Shown: positions 42,782 through 51,822 of the stretch, one piece after another | How positions within the stretch are numbered: position 1 is the stretch's first letter | How the letters are laid out: the number at the start of each line of letters is the position of its first letter | Source of the DNA: Eubacteriales bacterium | Lineage (GTDB): Bacteria; Bacillota; Clostridia; Lachnospirales; Lachnospiraceae | Direction of reading: 5' to 3' | Length of the DNA stretch: 64,000 nucleotides | Assembly (NCBI GenBank): GCA_030524545.1 | Contig: JAUNGM010000016.1 | Location: 1 to 64,000, forward strand | Notes under the pieces: model-generated | What the model was told of the DNA's origin: nothing | The model's database searches: none | What the model saw: only the letters and a program-made list of their open reading frames with translations | Made by a program: the position numbers and the translations under genes

Positions 42782-42870
42782 GTGACGGCAATTCCACCTT
42801 ACCGGCCCATAGCCTTGCAGCCGGTGCAAGGTTTGGGAGTGAACAGCAACCCTGCGGCTACTCTCTTGCC
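42782..42870 (-). promoter_or_regulatory. Structured leader RNA upstream of the cysteine leader peptide
   Basis: On the minus strand CCTTGCA, loop CCGGC and TGCAAGG (42813-42831) form a perfect hairpin, and its loop is complementary to GCCGG at 42802-42806, allowing a pseudoknot. The folded region ends directly before the AGGAGG of the small ORF. It does not match the SAM-I, cobalamin, THF or T-box consensus that I can recall, so its class is left open. Confidence 0.5.
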
Positions 42871-42903
42871 CTTTATTCATACTTGTTTAGTAGGTATATT
42901 GGA

Positions 42904-42932
42904 ATATTACCACTTATTCCCTACTTTGTCAA
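42904..42932 (-). promoter_or_regulatory. Promoter of the metY leader
   Basis: On the minus strand a consensus TTGACA (42927-42932), a 17-base spacer and TAATAT (42904-42909) drive the leader. The transcript would start near 42897. Confidence 0.8.
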
Positions 42933-42940
42933 TAGGTATT
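42916..42940. promoter_or_regulatory. Candidate operator dyad over the metY -35 box
   Basis: ATTCCCTA and TAGGTATT flank nine bases that contain the -35 element. The half-sites are inverted with two mismatches. Position over the -35 fits a repressor; an Rrf2/CymR-type cysteine regulator is a guess from the sulfur context, and the divergent AraC protein is an alternative. Confidence 0.4.
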
Positions 42941-42965
42941 CTAAAAAGAAAAACTGAATTTTCGG

Positions 42966-42994
42966 TTGAGAAAATCACCGCATTCCGTTATATT
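42966..42994 (+). promoter_or_regulatory. Promoter of the AraC-family gene
   Basis: TTGAGA (42966-42971), 17 bases and TATATT (42989-42994) lie 35 bases before the regulator ATG. Confidence 0.65.
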
Positions 42995-43029
42995 TAATAC
43001 AGATCATGTGGTGCACAGGAGGAAGCCCT

Positions 43030-43857
43030 ATGGAACATTCTTTAGAACCAATGGAAAAGTCCGGATATCTCAATGAGGAATACCGTCTCTTCCACATCAA
43101 AGACCAGACAGAACGCGAATACCATCCCCATTACCACGACTTTCACAAGATCATTGTCTTTCTTTCCGGCAAAGTCACCTATCATATTGAGGGAAAAGCC
43201 TACCACCTGAAGCCCTGGGATATTCTTCTGGTCAACCAGGGAGCCATCCACAAGCCGGAGATCGACACCAGCCTTCCCTATGAGCGCTTTATCCTGTGGA
43301 TCCGGAGTGACATTCACGACCATGAACTGACCACCTGCTTCCAAAAGGCCCGTGACCGCAGCTTCAATCTGATCCGTCTGGACTCCCAGGTACAGGAACG
43401 CCTGAAAGATATCCTGTCGGAACTGGAAAGCTCTCTCCGGAGCGACGCTTTCTGTTCGGATTTATTAAGCTATGCCCTGTTTTCCCAGCTTATGGTCTAT
43501 GTCAATAGAATTTTTCTGGAGGAAAGCTATATTCTTGACCAGAAATCCTACACCTTCGATTCTCAGATAGAAAGCCTTGTGCGCTACATCAACCATCACC
43601 TGGACAGAGATTTGTCCATCGACCACCTGGCCCGGAAATATTTTCTCAGCAAATATCATATGATGAGAAAGTTCAAAGAAGAGACCGGTTATACCATGCA
43701 TAATTACATTACCAGCAAGCGTCTGCTTAACGCCCGAGACCTCATCTCTCATGGTACCCCTGTGATGAAAGCAGCTCAGCAGAGCGGATTCAAAGATTAC
43801 ACGACCTTTGTACGTGCCTATAAAAAACAATTCGGCGCATCTCCCACCAAAGGGTGA
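43030..43857 (+). CDS. AraC family transcriptional regulator
   Basis: The 275-residue protein has an N-terminal cupin/AraC-binding domain (about 25-160: EREYHPHYHDFHKIIVFLSG, YHLKPWDILLVNQGAIHKPE) and a C-terminal AraC DNA-binding domain with two helix-turn-helix units (about 185-275: LSIDHLARKYFLSKYHMMRKF, GTPVMKAAQQSGFKDYTTFVRAY). His-rich cupin motifs suggest binding of a small ligand or metal. It is divergent from metY and shares its promoter region, so metY or genes elsewhere could be targets. The ATG at 43030 follows CACAGGAGGAAGCCCT. A terminator overlaps its last codons. Confidence 0.9.
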   Translation: MEHSLEPMEKSGYLNEEYRLFHIKDQTEREYHPHYHDFHKIIVFLSGKVTYHIEGKAYHLKPWDILLVNQGAIHKPEIDTSLPYERFILWIRSDIHDHELTTCFQKARDRSFNLIRLDSQVQERLKDILSELESSLRSDAFCSDLLSYALFSQLMVYVNRIFLEESYILDQKSYTFDSQIESLVRYINHHLDRDLSIDHLARKYFLSKYHMMRKFKEETGYTMHNYITSKRLLNARDLISHGTPVMKAAQQSGFKDYTTFVRAYKKQFGASPTKG

Positions 43858-43878
43858 GGGATACGCCGATTTTCTTTT
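43832..43878 (+). terminator. Rho-independent terminator overlapping the AraC gene end
   Basis: TCGGCGCATC plus CCCACC pairs with GGGTG and GGGAT plus CGCCGA, then TTTTCTTTT follows. The left arm is coding sequence for the last residues of the regulator. The secA stop is 15 bases beyond, on the other strand. Confidence 0.8.
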
Positions 43879-43892
43879 CGTTTATTCTGTTA

Positions 43893-46469
43893 TCAGGCCT
43901 TTGCCGCTTTGCGTCCGCAGCACTGCTTATATTTCTTGCCGCTTCCGCACGGACACGGATCGTTCGGGTATACTTTGATCTCTTTTCTCTGAACAGGCTT
44001 CTTGGCAACGCTGTCATCCTTATTGGTTCCGGTTACTTTTGCTACCTGTTCACGCTCAATCTTCTGCTCTACATGAACATGATAAAGCATCCGGAGAGTA
44101 TCCTCCTGAATGACATTCGTCATGTTATTGAACATCTCATAAGCGCTCATCTTATATTCCACAACCGGGTCACGCTGACCGTAAGCTGCCAGACCGATAC
44201 CCTGACGAAGGATTTCCATATCATCGATATGATCCATCCACTTGCTGTCAATACATTTCAGGAGTACAACCCGCTCCAGCTCACGAAGCTGTTCTGCTTC
44301 CGGGAATTCGGATTCTTTTGCTTCATAAAGCTTCACTGCTTCTTCCTTCAGTACGTGCTTCATCTCGTTCCTGCGTTTGCCCTTCACCTTGTCAGGAGTA
44401 AGCGGCTCTACCGGGATGATCGGCAGGAATGTGGTATTAAATTCATTCAGATCCCATTCTTCCGCATCTACATCATCAGAGAAGCACATATCAACGGTAC
44501 TGTCCACAATATCGGTGATCATCTTATAGATAGCATCACGCATATTCTCTCCGTCCAGTACCTGACGGCGCTCTTTATAAATGATCTCACGCTGTTCATT
44601 ATTTACCTGGTCATAATCCAGCAGGTTCTTACGGATACCAAAGTTGTTAAACTCAATCTTCTCCTGTGCCTTCTCAATGGCGCTGGAAAGCATCTTATGC
44701 TCGATCTGCTCGTTCTCTGCAACGCCCAGTGAGGTGAATACCTTCATCAGACGCTCGGAGCCGAACAGACGCATCAGGTCGTCCTCCAGGGAAATATAGA
44801 AACGGGATTCACCCGGGTCGCCCTGTCGTCCGGAACGTCCGCGGAGCTGGTTGTCAATACGTCTGGATTCGTGGCGCTCCGTACCGATGATCTTCAGGCC
44901 GCCGGCCTCTCTTGCCACATCATCCAGCTTAATATCCGTACCACGGCCGGCCATATTGGTAGCGATGGTGACTGCACCGGCCTGTCCTGCCTGTGCAACG
45001 ATCTCTGCCTCAAGCTCATGGAATTTCGCATTCAAAACATTGTGCTGGATGCCCTCTCTGCGGAGCATCTTGCTGATCAGCTCGGAAGTTTCGATGGTGA
45101 TGGTACCAACCAGAACCGGCTGCTGCTTATCATGTGCTTCCTTAACTGCACGGACAACCGCATTGAATTTCTCTTTCTTTGTCATATATACGGCATCATC
45201 CAGATCCTTACGCTGAACAGGCCTGTTCGTCGGAATCTCTACAACGTCCATGCCGTAGATATCACGGAACTCTTTTTCTTCGGTAAGGGCTGTACCGGTC
45301 ATACCGCCTTTTTTATCGTATTTATTAAAGAAGTTCTGGAAGGTGATGGTTGCAAGGGTCTTGCTCTCACGTTTTACCTTCACATGCTCCTTCGCCTCGA
45401 TTGCCTGATGAAGTCCGTCAGAATAACGGCGGCCCGGCATGATACGTCCGGTAAATTCATCGACGATCAGGATCTCGTCATCTTTTACCACGTAGTCCTG
45501 ATCCTTATGCATCAGGTTGTGGGCACGCAGAGCCAGGATGATATTGTGCTGGATCTCCAGATTCTCCGGGTCTGCCAGATTCTCAATACTGAAGAATTTC
45601 TCAACCTTATGAACACCCTGTTCTGTCAGATTGACGATCTTATCCTTCTCATTTACAACAAAGTCACCTGTCTCAATGACTTCTTCTCCCATAATGGCGG
45701 CCATCTTGGTCATCTCATGGCTGGCTTCTCCGCGCTCAAGCTGCTGTGCAAGAATGTCACACACTTCATAAAGCTTGGTGGATTTGCCGCTCTGTCCGGA
45801 AATGATCAGAGGAGTACGCGCCTCGTCGATCAGAACAGAGTCAACCTCATCAATGATGCAGTAATGCAGGTCTCTCTGCACAAGCTGCTCTTTATAAATA
45901 ACCATGTTATCACGAAGATAGTCGAAACCAAGTTCATTATTGGTAACATATGTGATGTCGCAATTGTATGCTGCGCGGCGTTCTTCCGACTTCATGTCGT
46001 TCAGAACAACACCTACGGTAAGGCCCAGGAATTCATGTACCTTGCCCATCCACTCAGCATCTCGCTTTGCCAGGTAATCGTTGACGGTAACGATGTGTAC
46101 GCCTCTGCCCTCCAGGGCGTTCAGGTATGCCGGAAGGGTGGATACGAGGGTCTTTCCTTCACCGGTCTTCATCTCAGCGATTCGCCCCTGATGAAGGATA
46201 ATGCCGCCGATGATCTGTACACGGTAATGCTCCATGCCGAGTACACGCTTGGCAGCTTCACGTACGGTCGCAAAAGCTTCCGGGAGAAGGGAATCCAGCG
46301 TAGCGCCTTCTTCCAGACGTTTCTTGTATTCTCTTGTTTTATCCCGAAGCTGTTCATCTGTCAGTTTCTGCATTTCCGGACGCAGGGCTTCTGTCTTCTC
46401 CACCAGCGGCATGATTCTCTTTACCTCACGCTGGCTGTGCGTTCCGAATACTTTTGAAAAAACATTCAT
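43893..46469 (-). CDS. secA: Preprotein translocase ATPase SecA
   Basis: The 858-residue motor ATPase drives export through SecYEG. Motifs are Walker A in [20 protein letters not shown], Walker [17 protein letters not shown], helicase motif [32 protein letters not shown], and a C-terminal zinc-binding SEC-C motif ([19 protein letters not shown]). It is the only secA in the window and appears to be the general one. It would export the many signal-peptide proteins of the pilus loci. The ATG follows CAGGAGTAAACCT. It lies downstream of hpf, from which a terminator separates it. Confidence 0.98.
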   Translation of the reverse strand: MNVFSKVFGTHSQREVKRIMPLVEKTEALRPEMQKLTDEQLRDKTREYKKRLEEGATLDSLLPEAFATVREAAKRVLGMEHYRVQIIGGIILHQGRIAEMKTGEGKTLVSTLPAYLNALEGRGVHIVTVNDYLAKRDAEWMGKVHEFLGLTVGVVLNDMKSEERRAAYNCDITYVTNNELGFDYLRDNMVIYKEQLVQRDLHYCIIDEVDSVLIDEARTPLIISGQSGKSTKLYEVCDILAQQLERGEASHEMTKMAAIMGEEVIETGDFVVNEKDKIVNLTEQGVHKVEKFFSIENLADPENLEIQHNIILALRAHNLMHKDQDYVVKDDEILIVDEFTGRIMPGRRYSDGLHQAIEAKEHVKVKRESKTLATITFQNFFNKYDKKGGMTGTALTEEKEFRDIYGMDVVEIPTNRPVQRKDLDDAVYMTKKEKFNAVVRAVKEAHDKQQPVLVGTITIETSELISKMLRREGIQHNVLNAKFHELEAEIVAQAGQAGAVTIATNMAGRGTDIKLDDVAREAGGLKIIGTERHESRRIDNQLRGRSGRQGDPGESRFYISLEDDLMRLFGSERLMKVFTSLGVAENEQIEHKMLSSAIEKAQEKIEFNNFGIRKNLLDYDQVNNEQREIIYKERRQVLDGENMRDAIYKMITDIVDSTVDMCFSDDVDAEEWDLNEFNTTFLPIIPVEPLTPDKVKGKRRNEMKHVLKEEAVKLYEAKESEFPEAEQLRELERVVLLKCIDSKWMDHIDDMEILRQGIGLAAYGQRDPVVEYKMSAYEMFNNMTNVIQEDTLRMLYHVHVEQKIEREQVAKVTGTNKDDSVAKKPVQRKEIKVYPNDPCPCGSGKKYKQCCGRKAAKA

Positions 46470-46651
46470 AGGTTTACTCCTGTCGGTTTTATTTTATAAT
46501 ATTTGTATTTGATATAATTTTGTTTTTATTGACCATTATAAACAGTGTTTATGGCTCAAAACTGCACTATTATACGAAGTATATTCTAACACTTTCCGGA
46601 CTGGAAGACAATAAATTTTTAGTGAATAAAATATGTACACGTGATAATCAC

Positions 46652-46692
46652 TAAAAATGCTCCCCGGAATATGCAAGCACATTCCAGGGAGC
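46652..46692 (-). terminator. Rho-independent terminator after hpf
   Basis: On the minus strand GCTCCCTGGAATGTGC pairs with GCATATTCCGGGGAGC and is followed by ATTTTTAG. Confidence 0.88.
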
Positions 46693-46727
46693 AAAGCTTC
46701 ACTTTCATCTGCAATTCTTAATATTGA

Positions 46728-47255
46728 TCATACCTCCGGCTCGATCAATCCATAGGTATTTCCTTTACGCTTATAAACCACATTCACCTGATCTGTTTCC
46801 GCATTTACAAAAACAAAGAAATTGTGTCCGAGAAGCTCCATCTGTACACAGGCATCTTCCGGATACATAGGCTTGATGTCGAATTTCTTGGTTCTGATGA
46901 TCTTAACCTCTTCATCTTCCTCGTAATCCCTGTCCAGATATTCCTTCTGGAAGTTGCCGGGGGCCTGTTTCTTATCTACGATTTTATTTTTGTATTTGCG
47001 GAGCTGGCGCTCAATTACCTCTTCTACCAGGTCAATGGATACATACATATCATTGCTTACCTGCTCAGAACGGATGATATTGCCTTTCATCGGGATTGTG
47101 ACTTCAATCTTCTGTCTTTCTTTTTCCACACTTAAAGTTACTACAACTTCGGTGTCAGGAGTGAAATACCTTTCCAGCTTCCCAAGCTTGTCTTCAACGG
47201 CTGTACGAAGCCCTTCAGAAACTGTAATATTTTTTCCGCTAATAATAAATTTCAT
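46728..47255 (-). CDS. hpf: Ribosome hibernation promoting factor, long form
   Basis: The 175-residue protein has the N-terminal S30AE/HPF domain (MKFIISGKNITVSEGLR to about 100) and a C-terminal domain (about 118-175, VKIIRTKKFDIKPMYPEDACVQMELLGHNFFVF) that dimerises ribosomes into 100S particles in long-form HPF organisms. Placement upstream of secA is common in Firmicutes. The start has AAAGGGGATGGAAGC before it. The gene is usually induced in stationary phase; no special promoter was identified here. Confidence 0.96.
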   Translation of the reverse strand: MKFIISGKNITVSEGLRTAVEDKLGKLERYFTPDTEVVVTLSVEKERQKIEVTIPMKGNIIRSEQVSNDMYVSIDLVEEVIERQLRKYKNKIVDKKQAPGNFQKEYLDRDYEEDEEVKIIRTKKFDIKPMYPEDACVQMELLGHNFFVFVNAETDQVNVVYKRKGNTYGLIEPEV

Positions 47256-47363
47256 GCTTCCATCCCCTTTGCTGTTTGATAAGCCTATTATATCACATCA
47301 GGGACAATTTTAACATCACTTTACAAAAAATTTATATTTAATCTGAATCTTTTTACGAAAATA

Positions 47364-47696
47364 CTAAAAAATCCTGTCACCGTTTTTCACGTTCTCTGTG
47401 GGAACCAGAAGGACAACTCCCTGCTCTGACTCACTGCCGAGAATACGTACTTCACTCTTCACGCTGCCGATACGCATAGGTTCCAGGTTAATGCAGCATA
47501 CCACCTGTCTTCCCACAAGCTCCTCCGGAGTATAAACCTCCGTGATCTGTGCGGATGAGGTCTTCGTACCAATCTCCTCCCCGAAATCAATCGTCAGCTT
47601 ATACGCCGGCTTTCTGGCCCTTTTGTTGATGCCGGCTTCAATGATCGTACCCACGCGCACGTCTACTTTGTCAAAATCATCTACTGTAATGCTCAT
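47364..47696 (-). CDS. csaA: CsaA-like tRNA-binding domain protein
   Basis: The 110-residue protein is a single EMAP-II-like OB fold: FDKVDVRVGTIIEAGINKRA, YKLTIDFGEEIGTKTSSAQI, VVCCINLEPMRIG and VLLVPTENVKNGDRI. It matches CsaA, a homodimeric protein proposed to have chaperone or tRNA-binding activity in Bacillus. Length and ends agree with the family. The ATG follows AGGAAGAACGTAAG. It lies 81 bases downstream of the radical SAM gene and could be in its operon. Confidence 0.92.
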   Translation of the reverse strand: MSITVDDFDKVDVRVGTIIEAGINKRARKPAYKLTIDFGEEIGTKTSSAQITEVYTPEELVGRQVVCCINLEPMRIGSVKSEVRILGSESEQGVVLLVPTENVKNGDRIF

Positions 47697-47777
47697 CTTA
47701 CGTTCTTCCTTTCCAAAAACTTCATCTTTTCTATTTTACTATAAGCAGACCGGAAAGGGAAGACTCCTGTTTGCATC

Positions 47778-49142
47778 TCATTTTTTCTTTTCAGCCCACA
47801 GCTCTTCTGCTGCCTCAGCCCATTTGGCCGCATACTGTTCACATTTGCCGCAGAGATGTTCTGCAGATTCCGGTGACTGAAGGTCTGTGGAATGGGCACC
47901 GGTTTCCTTTACAAGGCGCTGCAGGATTTCCGGGTTTTCCAGCATCGGGCATGGACGCAGATGATTCTCATTAAACGGCTGGTTATCATGATAAGCCATA
48001 AACAGCGGCTGTTTCAGGATCTCCAGAACCGTATTTTCCCGAATATTCCCGTTGGAATAATGGATGAAAACACACGGCTCCGCATCACCGTTGGCATTGA
48101 TGTGGAAGTAGTTTCTGCCTCCTGCAATACATCCGCCTACAAACTCTCCGTCGTTCTGGAAGTCCATGGTAAAAATACCGGGGCCTTTCTTCATGTTCCG
48201 GATCTCTCTTACCCGGTCATGCATGTAAAGACGCTGTTCCACAGAAGGAAGCAGTTCCACGGACGCATCGTTTCCGACAGGCATGTAGTGGAAATACAGG
48301 GAATAACGGCAGCCCTTTTCGATGATCATCTGAATAAATTCATCGCTGGTGACACTTTCGATATTCTGGCTTGTATAACAGATGGAGGTACCGAAAACAA
48401 GCCCATAGGACTTCAGCAGATCCATCGCATGCATGACTTTGCCGTAAACGCCCTCTCCTCTGCGCAGGTCATTGACTTCCGGCCTGCCCTCCAGGCTGAT
48501 TGCCAGAAACAGATTGCCGACCTCCTGCATCTGTCTGCAAAGCTCCTCATCCACCAGCGTGCCGTTGGTATATGCCAGGAATACACAATCATGATGCTTC
48601 CGGCAAAGCTCAATGACATCCTTTTTGCGGACAAGCGGTTCGCCGCCCGTCAGCATATAGAAATAAACACCCAGTTCTTTTCCCTGGCGGATGACGGAGT
48701 CCATCTCATCAAGGGTCAGGTTCAGCTTGTTGCCGTATTCCGCAGCCCAGCATCCCGTACAATGAAGATTGCAGGCACTGGTCGGATCCATCAGAATAAT
48801 CCAGGGAATGTTGCAGTTATGGATCTTGCGCATTTCACGGATCATCTTTGTTCCATGGAACAGTGCTTCATATCCGAGATTCAGGATCGTTGTCTTCAGA
48901 ACATGAGGATGAATCTCATCTACGATGGAATTCACGTAGCGGTTCAGTGTATATTCCGGATTGCAGGCCATATCCCGCAGATAGTCCCAGTTTACTCCCA
49001 GATCCTCATCTGCCATATATTTCTCCGCAGTGTCCAAAAACTGTTTATAAGCATCCTCGCGTTTTTTGTCAGCTCTGTTTACAACATAATCTGCTATCCC
49101 GGAAAATACTTTACGTCCTGCAGCATGTGTGATTTTACCCAT
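47778..49142 (-). CDS. Radical SAM protein with C-terminal Cys cluster
   Basis: The 454-residue protein has a radical SAM core with the cluster motif CNLHCTGCW (within PTSACNLHCTGCWAAEYG, about 118-126), MLTGGEPLVRK, and a C-terminal SPASM-like region with Cys in VGGCIAGGRNYF, EPCVFIHYSN, HLRPCPML and HLCGKCEQY. The auxiliary Cys suggests additional Fe-S clusters. The N-terminus is a helical domain of about 100 residues. Such proteins are widespread in Lachnospiraceae as uncharacterised radical SAM enzymes; the substrate is unknown and no precursor-peptide gene is visible next to it. The TetR gene upstream, same strand, may regulate it. The start has AAAGGAGGAGTAACA. Confidence 0.88.
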   Translation of the reverse strand: MGKITHAAGRKVFSGIADYVVNRADKKREDAYKQFLDTAEKYMADEDLGVNWDYLRDMACNPEYTLNRYVNSIVDEIHPHVLKTTILNLGYEALFHGTKMIREMRKIHNCNIPWIILMDPTSACNLHCTGCWAAEYGNKLNLTLDEMDSVIRQGKELGVYFYMLTGGEPLVRKKDVIELCRKHHDCVFLAYTNGTLVDEELCRQMQEVGNLFLAISLEGRPEVNDLRRGEGVYGKVMHAMDLLKSYGLVFGTSICYTSQNIESVTSDEFIQMIIEKGCRYSLYFHYMPVGNDASVELLPSVEQRLYMHDRVREIRNMKKGPGIFTMDFQNDGEFVGGCIAGGRNYFHINANGDAEPCVFIHYSNGNIRENTVLEILKQPLFMAYHDNQPFNENHLRPCPMLENPEILQRLVKETGAHSTDLQSPESAEHLCGKCEQYAAKWAEAAEELWAEKKK

Positions 49143-49231
49143 TGTTACTCCTCCTTTGTCAAACAGCTGTCTGTTCTCGTCTTTCTATCCTATTAAGACA
49201 AAAAACCTATCATTACAAAAATCATTCTATT

Positions 49232-49278
49232 TGCGCTAATTATGGTATTCCCTTATGGGTATTACAATTATACTGCGC
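49232..49278. promoter_or_regulatory. Long imperfect inverted repeat upstream of the radical SAM gene
   Basis: TGCGC, GGTATTCCC, TTAT, GGGTATTAC and GCGCA form an interrupted dyad of about 46 bases in the gap between the TetR gene and the radical SAM gene. It could be an operator for the TetR protein or an mRNA hairpin. Confidence 0.4.
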
Positions 49279-49362
49279 ATACAGTTTTTCTGATATGACC
49301 AAAAAAGTAACAATGGTTAAATTTTTATCATTCTTTCAAATTTGACTAAATTTGTCACAAAA

Positions 49363-49392
49363 TGCCGAAAGTGTCCAATTTTCGGACACTTT
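49363..49392 (-). terminator. Hairpin terminator after the TetR gene
   Basis: On the minus strand AAAGTGTCC, GAAAATT and GGACACTTT follow the TetR stop directly, then CGGCATTTTG. The U-run is short and four bases off the stem, so it may be weak. Confidence 0.6.
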
Positions 49393-49950
49393 CTAATTAT
49401 CTGCAAAACGCCGGAGCATAGCTTTGCCTTCCCCCTGTATCAGGGCACAGATCATATCTATGAGTTCATCCGGTTCCTGCCGCATATCTTTTTCTATCCA
49501 GTCCATGACAATCCCGCCCAATCCATGGGTGTAAAACATTGCCACAAACTCTTTCTTCTCCTCGGATATCTCTATATCCTGCGATTCCATTTCCACTACA
49601 TTCCGAATAAGAATGAAAATCTGCCGGATCATAAATTTTGTAAGATGCTCTTTGCTTGTAGAACGGAAGGTACCCATGATAAATTTTTTATTGTCAAGGG
49701 CATAGTCAAACAGAAACTTCATTCCCTGCTCCCAGGATTTTTCTGCCCTGGTCTTCTCCAGCACAGATTCCGTCTCACTTACAAAAATCCACTGTACCAG
49801 ATCATAAATGTCCCTGAAATGATAGTAAAACGTATGGCGGTTAATTCCGCATTCCTGTGCCAGATCCGTGACTGTGATTTTGGACAGAGGCTTTTTTTCC
49901 ATCATTTTTTTCAGGGAGGCAGCCAGTGCCCTTTTGGTTATCTGCGACAT
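49393..49950 (-). CDS. TetR/AcrR family regulator
   Basis: The 185-residue protein has an N-terminal TetR helix-turn-helix (ITKRALAASLKKMMEKKPLS, then ITVTDLAQECGINRHTFYYHF) and a helical ligand domain of the TetR_C_8/DhaS-like kind (YDLVQWIFVSETESVLEK). It probably represses an adjacent or remote gene in answer to a small molecule. The gene downstream encodes a radical SAM protein, with a dyad between them. The ATG at 49950 follows GAGGTGATACAT; the GTG at 49959 lies inside that site and is not used. Confidence 0.88.
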   Translation of the reverse strand: MSQITKRALAASLKKMMEKKPLSKITVTDLAQECGINRHTFYYHFRDIYDLVQWIFVSETESVLEKTRAEKSWEQGMKFLFDYALDNKKFIMGTFRSTSKEHLTKFMIRQIFILIRNVVEMESQDIEISEEKKEFVAMFYTHGLGGIVMDWIEKDMRQEPDELIDMICALIQGEGKAMLRRFADN

Positions 49951-49994
49951 ATGTATCACCTCAAATTCTTATCCTGTGCAGAACAAACAATCGC

Positions 49995-50930
49995 TCATCG
50001 AACATTTTTCAGAGTAAACGCTCTGGCATTTTCAAAGAAGATCTTATCTGTCAGAACTCTGCCAAAGCCTTCCCGTTCCATTGCCTCACGAATCAGGGGG
50101 ATAGATTCTACTCCATAAAACCCTTTTGGAAAACGGTCGCTGCTTCCGTCCAGATCACCGCCGAAAGCCAGCACATCTTCTCCTCCCATCTCCAGGATCA
50201 CATCCATATGGCGAAGCACATCCGTAATCTCAGGCTTCTCCCCCACAAACTCCGAAAACAGATTCATTCCAATCAGACCTTTTCTCCGGATCAGCTCCCG
50301 GATCTGTTCCTTCCGCAGGTTGCGCGGCTGGTCACACACAGCTCTTACATTCGAATGGGATGCCATTACCGGACGGTCTGTCATGCTGAAAATCTCCTCA
50401 GCTCCCGCATCGGACAGGTGGGAGATATCCAAAACGATATTCTGCTCAAGAAGCATCCGGACAGTATTCCTCCCCTGTTCCGTAAGCCCTTTGGACTGGT
50501 CTGTCGGAGAACCGCAGGCATACTGGTTTTCATAGTTCCAGGTGAGCATGGCAAAACGGATTCCAAAATCCCGGATCTGTTCCGCAAGATTTCCCATAAT
50601 GGACAGATCCTCTATGGATAAAAAGGCAGCGGCCTTTCCGGCTTTATGCGCCAGTTCCATTTCTTCCCCGCTCCTGCACCAGGTTAGCCTGTCCGCCTCT
50701 GCCTGAAGAAGCGAAACGGCCCTGTCATACAGACGGCGGAAGTTCTCCTCCGGTTCCCTTCCCATTTCCTGATAATCCTTCCATATAGCAAATATCTGGG
50801 TATACCTCTCTGCGAAACCGCTGACTCTCTTCAGATCCACATTGCACCGGTTTTCCCCAAGCGTCCCCTGGCCTTCTTTCATATTGGTCAGTGTATCCGC
50901 ATGGCAGTCAAAATAATGAAATCTATCCAT
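49995..50930 (-). CDS. Membrane dipeptidase, peptidase M19
   Basis: The 311-residue zinc hydrolase matches renal-dipeptidase family M19. It has the metal motif FDCHADT at the N-terminus, bridging Glu in LSIEDLSIMG, His in LDISHLSDAG and VMASHSNVRAVC, and Asp in FGGDLDGSSDRF. M19 enzymes cleave dipeptides, including those with D-residues; some act on beta-lactams. No signal peptide is present, so it is cytoplasmic. The ATG at 50930 follows GAAGGGATTGAT. It lies 35 bases after the HisA-like gene, on the same strand. Confidence 0.92.
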   Translation of the reverse strand: MDRFHYFDCHADTLTNMKEGQGTLGENRCNVDLKRVSGFAERYTQIFAIWKDYQEMGREPEENFRRLYDRAVSLLQAEADRLTWCRSGEEMELAHKAGKAAAFLSIEDLSIMGNLAEQIRDFGIRFAMLTWNYENQYACGSPTDQSKGLTEQGRNTVRMLLEQNIVLDISHLSDAGAEEIFSMTDRPVMASHSNVRAVCDQPRNLRKEQIRELIRRKGLIGMNLFSEFVGEKPEITDVLRHMDVILEMGGEDVLAFGGDLDGSSDRFPKGFYGVESIPLIREAMEREGFGRVLTDKIFFENARAFTLKNVR

Positions 50931-50965
50931 ATCAATCCCTTCTTCACTGTCCGCAGGGCATAAAA

Positions 50966-51736
50966 TCACTGCAGCCTTTTTAAAGTTTCAAACGGAATGG
51001 TTCCCCCGAACAGATCCAGGGCGCTTCCTACTGTGACATCCAGGCGGGACTGCCCTGCACGCCGGAGGATTTCAATATCCTCCATGCTGCCGACTCCTCC
51101 TGCGTATGTGATCGGGCAATCATGATACTTCGCAAGCAGTTCGGCAAGTTCCGTCTCAATGCCGCGCGCTTTGCCCTCTACGTCTACGGCATGTACCAGA
51201 AATTCATCGCAGTAACTTCCAAGCGTCTTCATATTCTCCAAAGTTACCGGGACTTCCGTAAATTTCTGCCAACGGTCAGTTACAATATAATACCGCCCGT
51301 CCTTTTTGCGGCAGCTTAGATCCAGTACCAGATGCCTGCGGCCCACAGCCGCTTTCATCTTTTCAAGATTCTCCCAGGAGATCTTTCCGTTTTTAAATAC
51401 ATAGGAAGTGACGATCACATGGCTGGCTCCTGCATCCAGATAAACGGACGCATTCTCCGGGCAGACACCGCCGCCAAGCTGGAGTCCGCCCGGATATGTA
51501 CGGAGTGCCAGGAGTGCCTGCTCTTTTGTCGCTTCAAAATAAGGGGAATCACTGCTGTTTAAGAGGATCACATGCCCTCCCCGGATTCCTGCATCTCTGT
51601 AAAGAGCTGCATAAAAAGAAGCATCCTGCTCCGATACAAAATTCTCCGTGGCCCGGTCCCCGGAATCCTTCAGGCTGCCTCCCACAATCTGCTTCACTTT
51701 TCCATTATGTATATCAATACATGGCCGAAATCTCAT
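50966..51736 (-). CDS. hisA: HisA, eukaryote-type ProFAR isomerase
   Basis: The 256-residue TIM-barrel protein resembles the eukaryotic (HIS6) form of the phosphoribosylformimino-AICAR-ribotide isomerase rather than the common bacterial HisA: it begins MRFRPCIDIHNGKVKQIVGG and has GGHVILLNSSDSPYF, LQLGGGVCPENASVYLDAGA, VLDLSCRKKDGRYYI, ITYAGGVGSMEDIEIL. It would catalyse the fourth step of histidine synthesis, yet no other his gene is nearby. The ATG at 51736 follows GGAGGTAAAG. Some bacteria carry this type by transfer. Confidence 0.88.
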   Translation of the reverse strand: MRFRPCIDIHNGKVKQIVGGSLKDSGDRATENFVSEQDASFYAALYRDAGIRGGHVILLNSSDSPYFEATKEQALLALRTYPGGLQLGGGVCPENASVYLDAGASHVIVTSYVFKNGKISWENLEKMKAAVGRRHLVLDLSCRKKDGRYYIVTDRWQKFTEVPVTLENMKTLGSYCDEFLVHAVDVEGKARGIETELAELLAKYHDCPITYAGGVGSMEDIEILRRAGQSRLDVTVGSALDLFGGTIPFETLKRLQ

Positions 51737-51822
51737 CTTTACCTCCGAAATCATTCATGTATTGATAATAACATTAAATCATCAGGCGCGCAATACTCAT
51801 GCTCCTCTGCATAACGGATCCA

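Noticed and set aside
42782-42870. T-box or SAM-I riboswitch before metY
   Set aside because: AAGGTGGAATTGCC only loosely resembles a T-box core and there is no room for a normal stem I; the SAM-I core (GAGGGA..CGGCAACC) is absent.
44871-46457. 528-codon open frame opposite secA
   Set aside because: The secA frame on the other strand is full length and conserved; the antisense frame has no recognisable domains.
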